A model generated the notes under the pieces. That model searched no databases. It worked only from the letters and a program-made list of their open reading frames with translations, and was not told where the DNA came from. A DNA stretch of 64,000 nt. It comes from Rhodococcus rhodochrous (lineage in GTDB: Bacteria; Actinomycetota; Actinomycetes; Mycobacteriales; Mycobacteriaceae). The DNA is taken from the NCBI RefSeq assembly GCF_014854695.1, contig NZ_CP027557.1, positions 1,674,001 through 1,738,000 on the forward strand. The letters are read 5' to 3'. The translations under genes were made by a program, and so were the position numbers. This document shows, one piece after another, positions 35,579 through 43,891 of this stretch (positions are counted from its first letter, which is position 1; each line of letters starts with the position of its first letter).

Positions 35579-38393
35579 GCGCCCATCCGATCCCTGGCTC
35601 GTCACGGCGGCCGTCGCACTGGTTGCTCTCGGCATGCTCAACATGATCTCGACGGGCATGTCGTCGCTCGCAGTGCGTCACGCCCTGCTCGCTGCCGTCG
35701 GACTCGGTGCGATGTGGGTGACCTCGCGCATGCGGATCGCCGCTCTGGGCCGTTTCGGGTGGGCGCTGTTCACCGCCTCGGTGGTTCTGCTCGCGGCGGT
35801 GCCGCTGGTGGGCATCGCGACCAAGGGCGCTCAACGCTGGCTGGATCTCGGCGTGTTCACCCTGCAGCCTTCCGAGATCGCCAAGCTCGCGCTGGTCATG
35901 GTGCCCGCCGCGATACTGGCCGGCGGATACACGCTCGGCAGGCTCGTCGGCGTCCTGATCGTGTCGGCGGTGCCGATCGCCCTGGTGGCGCTGCAACCCG
36001 ACCTCTCGACCGCCGTGGTCCTCGTGGCGACCGTGCTGCTCATGCTGATCCTGGCGAGAGTCCCGTTGCGGTCGTTGTTCCCGCTGTTCGCGCTCGGGCT
36101 CGCCTCGTTGCCGATGGCCGTGTTGTTCCTGCGTCCGTATCAGCTCGAGCGGATCCATGTCTTCCTGTCGAACGACGCCGACCCGCAGGGATCGGGCTGG
36201 GCTGCGTGGCAGGCGGACATCGCGATCGGCAGCGCGGGGTGGTGGGGGCTCGGGCGCGAACCGGACTACGACCTGCGGGCCCAGTACCTCCCCGAGTCCG
36301 AACACGATCTGGCCTTCGCGAGCCTGGTGTACGGGTGGGGCCTGGTCGCCGGCATCGCCGTGGTGGCGGCCGTCGTGATCATCGTGTGGCGTTCCGTGGT
36401 CGCCGCGCGCGTCGCACGCACCCGGGAAGCGGCACTCGTCGCAGCGGGCATCGGCGGTGTGTTCGGGCTGCACACCGTGGTGTCGGTGGCCCAGAGCCTG
36501 TCGCTGCTGCCGCACACCGGCATGCCGATCCCGATCTTCAGTTACGGAGGCACCGCCTCGATCATCGGATTCGTCTCGATCGGATTGGTGCTCGCGGTGC
36601 GCCGCGACGGCGTGACCCGGCCGCTGTGGGTGACCGAACCCAAGAAGCGCCGCCTGCCGCGAGGCGTGTCGGTGGGTGCGCTGACGCTGACGGCCTCGCT
36701 CGCCGCGATGTCGGTGTTCGCGTGGCAGATGCAGACCGCGCACGGCACCGAGTTCCGCGCGACGAGCGACACGCAGATGCTGCGCTGTATCCGCCTGCCC
36801 GCCGAACGCGGCCACATCCTCGACCGAGCCGGCCTTCCCGTCGCGACCAACGTCGCCGAGTACACCGTCGCGGTGGTCGCCCGGATGTTCGCCGAGGGCG
36901 TCCCGTCGGCGCGTTACGAACTCGCCGCCCTGCTCGGCATGCCCCCGGAGAAGCTCGACGAGGAACTGCGGAGCAGTACCGGCGGGGACCTGCAGGTCGT
37001 GCTCGGACGCGTCGGGCCCGACCAGGCCCGGGCGATCGTGGACGCTCGGCTGCCCTGGGTGCTCGTCTACCCGACGGGGCGCAGGCAGTACCCGCACGGA
37101 GAGGTGCTGGCGTCGCTCCTCGGGTACGTCGGCATCGCGGACGAGCAGGACATGGAGCTGTGGCCGACCCTCGCGCTCGGATCACGGGTCGGCAAGGCGG
37201 GGCTCGAGCGGCAGTACGACGCGTTGCTGCGCGGCGTCGACGGCAGGCAGTGCGTCTACGTCGACCCGTCCGGGCGCCCGGTGGGCACGGGGGAGCGGGT
37301 GGATCCGATCCGCGGCCACGACCTGCGATTGCACCTCGATCTCGGCATGCAGCAGGCCGCGACCGACGCGCTCGCGCAGACGGTGCGCGCCAGCGGCGGC
37401 GACCTCGGTGCGGCGGTCGTGATGGATGCCCGCACCGGTGCGGTACTGGCGTTGGCCAGCGTTCCCGGCTACAACAACAACGTCTACGGACCCCCGGCCG
37501 ACCTCGCCGCGATCGCGGCGCAGACCGCGGCATCGGGTCCGGGCCGCATGCTCAATCACGCGGTGCAGACGGCGGTACCACCCGGCTCGACGTTCAAGAT
37601 CGTGACAGCGTCGACGAACGCCGCGTTCGACGTGCTGTCCCCGGACGCCTTCCTGGCGGGTGGGGCGGCGTACACCTACGGCGGTCACACCTTCGCCAAC
37701 TGGCAGCCGATGGGCCCGAACAACTTGCTCGGGGCGATCCAGTGGTCCGACAACGTCTACTTCTACCAACTCGCCGATCTTCTCGGTCCCCACCGCATCG
37801 CGCAGACCGCCGCCGAACTCGGCGCCGGTGCTCTCTCGGGGATCGACCTGCCCGCCGAATCCGCGGGTTTCGTCGGCACCCCGGAGAACGTGGAGAGTAT
37901 CGGCGGTGCCTGGTATCCGGGCTCGACCCTGCTCATGGGTATCGGTCAGGGCACCGTCACGGCCACGCCGATCCAGGTCGCGCGGTGGACGGCGGGTATC
38001 GCGTCGGGTCAGATGGTGACCCCGAAGCTCGCAGCTGCCTACGGACCCGGTGACGCAGTTCCGATTCCCACCGAGGAGCCGCGCCGGTTGTCGTTCGCGG
38101 ACAAGCTCGAACCGGTACGGGCGGGCATGCGGGCGTCGGCTTCGGCCGGCACCGCCGGTCAGCTCGCGAGCTTGCCGGTGACGGCCGCCGCCAAGACCGG
38201 CACGGCAGAGGATCCGTCGGCACCGGGCAAGGGACTCAACGCGTGGTTCTCCGCGGTGGTGCCCGCCGAGTCGCCGGAGGTCGTGGTGACGGCGCTGGTA
38301 CGTGGCGGTGGTTTCGGATCGGCCACCTCGGGACCGGTCGTCAAGGGTCTGCTCGAGCGTTACCTCGCGCAGCTCCGGACGCCGAATCCCTGA
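35565..38393 (+). CDS. SEDS glycosyltransferase (RodA/FtsW) fused to class B penicillin-binding protein
   Basis: 942 aa from GTG, overlapping the previous gene by 14 bases. Residues 1-360 form the SEDS membrane domain with about ten segments, QPDLSTAVV, LPESEHDLAFA and the closing PIPIFSYGGTASI. After one membrane anchor comes a bPBP: pedestal domain with ERGHILDRAGLPVATN, then the transpeptidase with Ser675 (STFK), SDN at 728 and KTG at 877. Both peptidoglycan polymerase and crosslinking activities are therefore in one chain. In most actinobacteria rodA and pbpA are separate genes. It is convergent with an mreB homologue four bases away. Confidence 0.92.
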   Translation: MTADRRPSDPWLVTAAVALVALGMLNMISTGMSSLAVRHALLAAVGLGAMWVTSRMRIAALGRFGWALFTASVVLLAAVPLVGIATKGAQRWLDLGVFTLQPSEIAKLALVMVPAAILAGGYTLGRLVGVLIVSAVPIALVALQPDLSTAVVLVATVLLMLILARVPLRSLFPLFALGLASLPMAVLFLRPYQLERIHVFLSNDADPQGSGWAAWQADIAIGSAGWWGLGREPDYDLRAQYLPESEHDLAFASLVYGWGLVAGIAVVAAVVIIVWRSVVAARVARTREAALVAAGIGGVFGLHTVVSVAQSLSLLPHTGMPIPIFSYGGTASIIGFVSIGLVLAVRRDGVTRPLWVTEPKKRRLPRGVSVGALTLTASLAAMSVFAWQMQTAHGTEFRATSDTQMLRCIRLPAERGHILDRAGLPVATNVAEYTVAVVARMFAEGVPSARYELAALLGMPPEKLDEELRSSTGGDLQVVLGRVGPDQARAIVDARLPWVLVYPTGRRQYPHGEVLASLLGYVGIADEQDMELWPTLALGSRVGKAGLERQYDALLRGVDGRQCVYVDPSGRPVGTGERVDPIRGHDLRLHLDLGMQQAATDALAQTVRASGGDLGAAVVMDARTGAVLALASVPGYNNNVYGPPADLAAIAAQTAASGPGRMLNHAVQTAVPPGSTFKIVTASTNAAFDVLSPDAFLAGGAAYTYGGHTFANWQPMGPNNLLGAIQWSDNVYFYQLADLLGPHRIAQTAAELGAGALSGIDLPAESAGFVGTPENVESIGGAWYPGSTLLMGIGQGTVTATPIQVARWTAGIASGQMVTPKLAAAYGPGDAVPIPTEEPRRLSFADKLEPVRAGMRASASAGTAGQLASLPVTAAAKTGTAEDPSAPGKGLNAWFSAVVPAESPEVVVTALVRGGGFGSATSGPVVKGLLERYLAQLRTPNP

Positions 38394-38397
38394 CAGG

Positions 38398-39387
38398 TCA
38401 GGCGGCGTAGGCGGCGATCACGTCGGCGTGCTCGATGCACGAGGTCGCGCCCTCGGCGACGCAGGTGAGCGGCCGCTCGGCCGTCTTCACCGGCAGGCCG
38501 AAGGCCTCCTCGAGCAGCTGCGGCACGCCGCGCAGCATCGATCCTCCGCCGATCGCCAGGATGCCTTCGGACATCACGTCGCTGATCGCGCGCGGCGGCA
38601 GGTCGTCGAGGCAGCTCGACAGCGTCTGCACGATGCTCGTCGTGGTGGGCCGAACCGCATCCATGATCTCCTCGGTCTCGAGCGTCACCAGACGCGCGCG
38701 GCCGGTCGCGGCGTCGCGACCCTCGACCACGAGCGACCGTTCGTCGGCGGTCTCGGGCGCACCCACTTTGGCACGCTCGGCAGTGAGTTCACCGACGAGG
38801 ATCTGGTGTTCTGCGCGGAGATACCGGAGGATCGCGCTCGTCAGGTCGTCCCCGGCGATGCGGCAACTGCGGTGCGACAGGACACCGCCGTAGCAGAGAG
38901 CTGTGACTTCCGAAGTGCCACCGCCGATGTCGACGACGAGATGGGTCCGGGGCTCGAGCGGGTCGATCCCGCAGCCGATGGCACCGGCGACCGGCTCGGG
39001 AATCAACCCGACCTTCCGCAGGCCGGCCTCGTGCCCCACCTCAAGCAGCGCCCGACGCTCGAGCGGCGTGGCCCCGGCGGGAGCTGCGATGACGCCCACG
39101 GGCCGGATGCCGTAGCGGCGGCGCGGCGCGAGCTGGGCGAGCACGGCCGTGACGAATGTCCGTGCCGTTTCGAGATCGACGATCACCCCGTCGCGTATGG
39201 GGTGGACGGGAGTGATCCCACCGGGTGTGCGGTCGACGAGGTCGCTCGCCTCCTTGCCGATCGCGAGTGCTCGGCGCGGTTCCTTCGTCCGAACCATCAT
39301 CAGCGACGGTTCGTTGAGGACTATGCCTTCGTCGGGAGTTCCGACGACGGTGTTGGCTGTTCCGAGATCGATACCGAATCCACGCAC
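38398..39387 (-). CDS. MreB-like rod-shape actin homologue
   Basis: 329 aa from GTG (RGFGIDLGTANTVV). The actin-fold ATP-site motifs are present: phosphate-1 GIDLGTANT, phosphate-2 VVDIGGGTSEV, and adenosine motif ILAIGGGSML. Length is close to MreB (about 340). MreB organises lateral wall synthesis with RodA-PBP2 in rods; most polar-growing Corynebacteriales lack it. Here it abuts, tail to tail, the SEDS-PBP fusion, which supports a functional tie. No MreC or MreD is in the window. The role may be a specialised wall-synthesis mode; this is inference. Confidence 0.88.
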   Translation of the reverse strand: MRGFGIDLGTANTVVGTPDEGIVLNEPSLMMVRTKEPRRALAIGKEASDLVDRTPGGITPVHPIRDGVIVDLETARTFVTAVLAQLAPRRRYGIRPVGVIAAPAGATPLERRALLEVGHEAGLRKVGLIPEPVAGAIGCGIDPLEPRTHLVVDIGGGTSEVTALCYGGVLSHRSCRIAGDDLTSAILRYLRAEHQILVGELTAERAKVGAPETADERSLVVEGRDAATGRARLVTLETEEIMDAVRPTTTSIVQTLSSCLDDLPPRAISDVMSEGILAIGGGSMLRGVPQLLEEAFGLPVKTAERPLTCVAEGATSCIEHADVIAAYAA

Positions 39388-39558
39388 GTCGGCCTCCGAG
39401 AGGATCCCAGCGAAATTTTCCGGATGGTGTCCAGCGGCATCGTGATGATGTCGTGTACCGCTCAGGTTACCGCCGCCGAATTCCCTTACGCGCGTTGTTC
39501 ACCGGAATGATATGCCGCACCGTGGGGTCGGGTGCCCCGCTCGTCTCGGATGACCGGA

Positions 39559-39912
39559 TCAGGCGGGATCGAGCTGCAGCACAACCTCGACGCGCCCGCG
39601 TTCGTCGCGTGTCGCAACGGCGTGGCCGGTGCGTTCCTCCTCGTCGAGCTCGATGCTCATGGGAGCACCGACGCCGAGAAAGTTGCGCCACCAGGACTTC
39701 TCGTCGGGCATCGCGACGCCGATCGTCACAGAGTCGCCCGAACGTCGGTAACTGATCGGTAACGTGATCGTCCTGCCGGATTTTCGACCCGTGTACGTGA
39801 TCGGTGCGACATAGTTACGGATCCGGTTACCGATGACGGGTAGGCCGGCGGCTGCCATGACCATGGAATTGAAGGGACCTGCGAGACGGAAGAGCGAACC
39901 GGCAATTGTCAT
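39559..39912 (-). CDS. Deazaflavin (F420)-dependent nitroreductase family protein
   Basis: 117 aa. The split-barrel family signature is seen in NRIRNYVAPITYTGRKSGRTITLPISYRRSG and in the SWWRNFLGVGAPMSIEL segment, as in Ddn/DUF385 (PF04075) proteins of mycobacteria and rhodococci, which bind F420 and reduce quinones or nitro compounds. It is slightly short at the N-terminus relative to Ddn. A NAD(P)-binding NmrA-like gene starts divergently about 76 bases away. The physiological substrate is unknown. Confidence 0.8.
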   Translation of the reverse strand: MTIAGSLFRLAGPFNSMVMAAAGLPVIGNRIRNYVAPITYTGRKSGRTITLPISYRRSGDSVTIGVAMPDEKSWWRNFLGVGAPMSIELDEEERTGHAVATRDERGRVEVVLQLDPA

Positions 39913-39988
39913 GTCTACCTCCCGCAGACACGGTACGGGAAGACGTAACCGTCCGACATCGATTCGGACTCGGACCTACGCTGGTGCG

Positions 39989-40807
39989 GTGACGATTCTC
40001 GTAACGGGGGCGACCGGAAACGTCGGCAGACTCGTGGTGGACGAACTGGTGCGGGCAGGCGCCTCGGATGTTCGCGCACTGACCGTGGATCCCGCTCGGG
40101 CAGCACTGCCCGCGGGCGTGGAGGCGGTGAAAGGGTATGTGGGCAGACCGCAATCCCTCGACGGCGTCTTCGACGGCATCGACACCGTCTATCTTGCTCC
40201 GGTTCCGGCCGTAGCGCGCGATGTTGCGGTACTCGCCCGGGATGCGGGTGCGCAACGGTTCGTCACACTCACCGGAGGGCCCGGGACGGAGTGGCACGGC
40301 ATCGAGGCCGACGTCGAAGCGTCGGGTCTGCCGTGCACGCATCTCGAACCGGGGGAGTTCATGGCGAACGCGACCATCTTCGCCGGGCAGATCCGCACGA
40401 CCGGCCGGGTCCTCGGCGCCTATCCCACCGCGGCGAACGCTCCGATCGCTCTCGAGGACATCGCCGCGGTCGCAGCCCGCGCACTGCTCGACGACTCGCA
40501 TGCCGGCCGGACGTACGACCTGACCGGACCGGAGTCGCTGACCCACCCGCAGATCGTCCACGAGATCGGACGTGCCCTCGGCCGCGACGTGCCGTTCGTC
40601 GAAGTGCCACGCGAGGAGGCCGAAGCGGTGCTCGCCGACGCGATGGGGGAGTACGCCGGTTGGTATCTCGACGGTCGCGCCGAACTCGTCGACAACCCGC
40701 AACTGCCGACGACGGCGGTCGCGGACGTGCTCGGCCGGCCTGCGACGACTTTCGCGCAGTGGGCCGACGCGCACGTCGACGAGTTCCGCCGAGGTCTACT
40801 CCTCTGA
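39989..40807 (+). CDS. NmrA-like NAD(P)-binding oxidoreductase (SDR, atypical)
   Basis: 272 aa from GTG (TILVTGATGNVG), chosen because the Rossmann motif GATGNVG begins only seven residues later; the longer frame upstream overlaps the divergent gene. The family binds NAD(P)H and acts as redox sensor or quinone/NAD(P)H oxidoreductase. Later blocks include YDLTGPESLTHPQI and the C-terminal FAQWADAHVDEF. The 3' end overlaps the convergent HTH regulator by 12 bases. A redox enzyme or sensor function is inferred from family only. Confidence 0.85.
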   Translation: MTILVTGATGNVGRLVVDELVRAGASDVRALTVDPARAALPAGVEAVKGYVGRPQSLDGVFDGIDTVYLAPVPAVARDVAVLARDAGAQRFVTLTGGPGTEWHGIEADVEASGLPCTHLEPGEFMANATIFAGQIRTTGRVLGAYPTAANAPIALEDIAAVAARALLDDSHAGRTYDLTGPESLTHPQIVHEIGRALGRDVPFVEVPREEAEAVLADAMGEYAGWYLDGRAELVDNPQLPTTAVADVLGRPATTFAQWADAHVDEFRRGLLL

Positions 40808-41362
40808 GCGCTTCTCCTCTTCGGAAGCAGCGCCGGGAGGAACCGGTATCACCGCGGTCGTCAGGGTGATGCGCATCCGGTCGTCACCGGTATCAATGCG
40901 ATACGGGGCGAGGATGTCGGCGAACCTGCTCTGGATCTCCGCGAGATCGTCGGTGGTGACGTAGAGCGGGGTGGTACCGAAGCCCATATAGTCCCGCAGG
41001 CTCCGATCGTCGTCCTCGATGAACTTGTCGAAGCTCTCGCCGAGCGCACCCAGGAAGGTGACGAAGGCATTGCGCAGTTCGGCGTCGCTCATCGCGGCGA
41101 GGTCGTCGTGGCCGACGTGTGCCATGCGGTCGCCGAGCGCGAGGGTGCGTTCGACGGTTCCACGCACGCGACGTTCGTCGACGACGGTGACGATCTCGGC
41201 GTCGATCAATGCTGCGACGTGTCGGTAGAGCGTGGCCTGGGTGACGTCGGGAAGTGCCGACCGGAGGTCGCTCGTAGTCAGCTGCCGTCCTCCGAGTTGC
41301 TGCACGATCCGCAGTCGAACCGGGTGCAGCACGACTTCCGCGAGCGGGGACGTCTTCGCCAT
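40796..41362 (-). CDS. Winged-helix (ArsR-like) transcriptional regulator
   Basis: 188 aa. Residues 1-75 form a winged HTH: LHPVRLRIVQQLGGRQLTTSDLR, DVTQATLYRHVAALIDAEIV. The C-terminal 110 residues are a helical sensor domain of unclear type (LGESFDKFIEDDDRSLRDYMGFG). It is divergent from the 119-aa gene at 41445 with a strong palindrome (41382-41396) between them, 20 bases from its own start, so autoregulation is likely. Its 3' end overlaps the NmrA-like gene. Confidence 0.82.
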   Translation of the reverse strand: MAKTSPLAEVVLHPVRLRIVQQLGGRQLTTSDLRSALPDVTQATLYRHVAALIDAEIVTVVDERRVRGTVERTLALGDRMAHVGHDDLAAMSDAELRNAFVTFLGALGESFDKFIEDDDRSLRDYMGFGTTPLYVTTDDLAEIQSRFADILAPYRIDTGDDRMRITLTTAVIPVPPGAASEEEKRSEE

Positions 41363-41381
41363 CGGTACCTACCCATCATTG

Positions 41382-41396
41382 TTATCACCGTGATAA
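41382..41396. promoter_or_regulatory. Operator of the ArsR-like regulator
   Basis: TTATCA-CCG-TGATAA, perfect 6-base arms in an AT-rich patch with flanking ATTG/ATGTT. It is 20 bases before the regulator start and 49 bases before the divergent gene. Confidence 0.7.
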
Positions 41397-41444
41397 TGTT
41401 CTCAGTGCTGTAGCCAGTTTACCGTCGACGGAAGGTCCGACGTC

Positions 41445-41804
41445 ATGGCCGAAACGACATACGACAACGTAACCCTCCACCTGTCCTTCTCTCGGTGGGA
41501 AGCCTTTCTGGTCCGCCGCGCCGCGATGGAGATGCCGATCTCGGCGATCACCCGTGTGGAGGTCCTCCCGGGATGGACGTCCGAGATCCTCGGCATCAGA
41601 TCGGGCATGGTGATCTCCGGCCTCTTGAAAGTGGGCACCTTCCGGCACCCGCGCGGCATCAAGCGCCTGGTCGCCATGAAGCGAGGTCATCCGGTGCTGC
41701 GCGTCGCGCTGGGTGGCCCCGGCGTCGAGTTCGACGAACTTCTCCTGAGTTCTCCTGAGGCGTACACCCTCGCGGACGCCCTGCGCTCGGCCGGGGTCCG
41801 ATGA
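41445..41804 (+). CDS. Small protein, PH-like fold candidate
   Basis: 119 aa. The pattern VTLHLSFSRWEAFLVRRAAMEMPISAITRVEVLPGW, then VGTFRHPRGIKRLVAMKRGHPVLRVAL and SPEAYTLADALRSAG resembles bacterial pleckstrin-homology-like proteins: a set of strands closed by a helix. No signal or membrane segment. It diverges from the ArsR-like gene, whose operator lies between them, so it is a probable target. The specific function is unknown. Confidence 0.7.
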   Translation: MAETTYDNVTLHLSFSRWEAFLVRRAAMEMPISAITRVEVLPGWTSEILGIRSGMVISGLLKVGTFRHPRGIKRLVAMKRGHPVLRVALGGPGVEFDELLLSSPEAYTLADALRSAGVR

Positions 41805-41813
41805 GCGGCGGCC

Positions 41814-42479
41814 TCAGTCGGTGAGTTCCGCGAACAGTGCCCGCGCCGCCTCCACGGTGGCGTTCTCGTCGCCGGCGATAACGGCGGTGACCAGGGTGGT
41901 GTGTTCGGGTTCGAAACCGAGACCGGTGACGCGGACGTGCCGGTCGATGGTCCGCCGGATCGACGGGAGCAGCGAGTCGTAGAACTCGAGGTACACCGCG
42001 TTGTGGCTGGCCTCGACGATGCCGCGGTGCAGGGCGACGTCGGCGGCCACCGCGGCGTCGGTGTCGGATCCGGCGAACAACCGGTTGCGTTCGGCGAGTA
42101 ACTGCTCGAGCCGGGCCACGTCGTCGGGGGTGCGTCGGCGCGCGGCCAGGACGGCGGCGGTGACGTCGAGTGCCTGCCGCAGTTCGAGGACGTCGCGTTC
42201 GTGGGCGGTGGCGAAGTACTTGCCGAGGGTGCCGGTGACGTCGGAGGTCGCGATGACATAGGTGCCCGAGCCCTGCCGGCGTTCGAGCATGCCGGTATGG
42301 ACGAGTGCCTGCACGGCCTCGCGGACGGTGTTGCGTCCGGTGCCGGTGAACTCGCACAGCTGCGGTTCGGTGGGGATCTTCTCGCCCACCTTCCAGCGTC
42401 CGCTGCAGATCTCACTGCGCAACTGCTCGGTGACCTGCTCGATCAGGTTCGTCCGCTGAACAGGTTTTCCCAAAGTCAT
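41814..42479 (-). CDS. FadR-subfamily GntR regulator
   Basis: 221 aa. The winged HTH at residues 10-75 has the GntR pattern (QVTEQLRSEICSGRWKVGEKIPTEPQL, GTGRNTVREAVQALVHTGMLERRQGSGTYV). The C-terminal all-helical FCD domain (LELRQALDVTAAVLAARR, ALHRGIVEASHN, DRHVRVTG, EHTTLVTAVIAGD) contains the Asp/His positions that bind a metal and a carboxylate ligand. Its start is only 11 bases from the divergent CynX-type transporter, so it almost certainly controls that gene, possibly in response to the transported acid. Confidence 0.88.
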   Translation of the reverse strand: MTLGKPVQRTNLIEQVTEQLRSEICSGRWKVGEKIPTEPQLCEFTGTGRNTVREAVQALVHTGMLERRQGSGTYVIATSDVTGTLGKYFATAHERDVLELRQALDVTAAVLAARRRTPDDVARLEQLLAERNRLFAGSDTDAAVAADVALHRGIVEASHNAVYLEFYDSLLPSIRRTIDRHVRVTGLGFEPEHTTLVTAVIAGDENATVEAARALFAELTD

Positions 42480-42482
42480 CCC

Positions 42483-42495
42483 ATCATCCTATGAT
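42483..42495. promoter_or_regulatory. Possible FadR/GntR operator
   Basis: ATCAT-CCT-ATGAT, a perfect 5-base dyad in the 11-base gap of the divergent pair; the right arm includes the start codon of the transporter if ATG 42491 is used. If so the transporter may be nearly leaderless, or its start is the GTG at 42503. Confidence 0.45.
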
Positions 42496-43711
42496 TTCCG
42501 GTGTGAGTCTTCTGCGTGGTCGGCTGTTGGTGTTCTGTGCGATCGCGATGTCGGCCCTCGTGCTGAGACTCGCGGTCACTTCGTTCAGCCCGCTCGCCGC
42601 GCAGATCAGTGAGGAGATCGGCTTCTCGTCCACGGTCGTCGGCGTGTTCGGCATGATCCCGACCGCGATGTTCGCGGCTTTCGGCCTCGCCACCCCGGCG
42701 CTCGGCCGACGATGGGGGCTCGAACGCACCGCGCTGATCGCAATGCTTATGGCCGGTGTGGGTATGGCGACCCGCGCGCTCATGACCGACACGTGGTCGC
42801 TGCTGCTCCTGTCGGGGCTCGCGCTCGGTGGGATGGGCATCGGCAACGTCGTCATCCCTCCTCTGGTCAAGCGCTACTTCTCCGACACGCTGGCACTCGT
42901 CAGTTCGGTATACATCGTCGGCGTGCAGTTGAGCACCATCGTGCCCGCCTTCGTCGCGGTTCCCCTCGCCGACGCCTTCGGCTGGCGCGTCTCGCTCGGA
43001 GTGTGGGCGCTCATCGGGTTCGCCGCGGCCGTTCCGTGGGTGTGGGTGCTGCTGCGTCATCGGAACGCCGATGCCGGGGACGTGGCTCTCGTCGACCGGA
43101 ACGTCGACGGCAGGGTGTGGCGGTCGCCGGTGGGCTGGGGAATGGCCGGCATGTTCGGCATGACATCCCTCGTCACCTACTCGATGTTCACGTGGATCCC
43201 GGACATCCTCGCCGACGCCGGTGCCAGCGCTGCCTTCGGCGGTGCGATGGTGGGCTTGTTCGCCCTGCTCGGCCTGGTCTCCGCGTTCGGCGCTCCGTCG
43301 CTGTGCGCGCGGATGACGAATCCGTTCCCGGTGGTCGTGGCGTGTGCGTCGTGCTTCCTCATCGCGTTCGCCGGTCTGTGGATCGCGCCGATGAGTGCCC
43401 CGATCCTGTGGATCGTGCTGCTCGGACTCGGGCCGAGCACGTTCCCGATGGCCCTGACTCTCATCAACCTGCGCTCCCGCAGCCACGCCGGATCCGCGGC
43501 CCTGTCGGGCTTCACGCAAGGCGTCGGTTACACCGTCGCGTGTCTGGGCCCGCTGCTGTTCGGTGTCTTCCACGACCTCACCTCGGGCTGGACGGCCTCG
43601 TTCGCCTTCATGACGGTCGCCGTCGCGGTACTGGTGACCGGCGCCTATCAGGCCTGCAAGCCGCGGGTGGTCGAGGACAGCTGGAACGCCCGCCCGATTT
43701 CGGTGGGTTAG
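42491..43711 (+). CDS. MFS transporter, CynX/NimT subfamily
   Basis: 406 aa with about 12 membrane segments. The N-terminal run LAVTSFSPLAAQISEEIGFSS, GMIPTAMFAAFGLATPALGRR and the GGMGIGNVVIPPLVKRYF block are characteristic of CynX-type transporters (cyanate, 2-nitroimidazole and related small anions). The start could also be the GTG at 42503. It is under likely control of the adjoining FadR-type regulator. Substrate unknown. The last codons overlap a dispersed palindrome that probably terminates transcription. Confidence 0.85.
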   Translation: MISGVSLLRGRLLVFCAIAMSALVLRLAVTSFSPLAAQISEEIGFSSTVVGVFGMIPTAMFAAFGLATPALGRRWGLERTALIAMLMAGVGMATRALMTDTWSLLLLSGLALGGMGIGNVVIPPLVKRYFSDTLALVSSVYIVGVQLSTIVPAFVAVPLADAFGWRVSLGVWALIGFAAAVPWVWVLLRHRNADAGDVALVDRNVDGRVWRSPVGWGMAGMFGMTSLVTYSMFTWIPDILADAGASAAFGGAMVGLFALLGLVSAFGAPSLCARMTNPFPVVVACASCFLIAFAGLWIAPMSAPILWIVLLGLGPSTFPMALTLINLRSRSHAGSAALSGFTQGVGYTVACLGPLLFGVFHDLTSGWTASFAFMTVAVAVLVTGAYQACKPRVVEDSWNARPISVG

Positions 43712-43745
43712 ACCCCGCTCGGCGGGGCCGGATCCACCGAAATCG
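43695..43745. terminator. Dispersed palindrome family I, copy 3 (end of CynX gene)
   Basis: CGATTTCGGTGG and CCACCGAAATCG are perfect 12-base outer arms, with an inner CCCCGC/GCGGGG stem. The left arm encodes the last residues of the transporter and the TAG lies within the element. Confidence 0.8.
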
Positions 43746-43891
43746 TCGTTCGGTCCTGAGCCTTCCGGGAACGTCCCATTGAGCGGGCGCATCCTTGGAT
43801 CGTCTCGCCCGGGTCGACAGAGTCGAAGTGATGGGCATCACGCAACCGCTGTGACCCATCGACTCCGTCCCTGCGACCCCAGGAGTACTGA

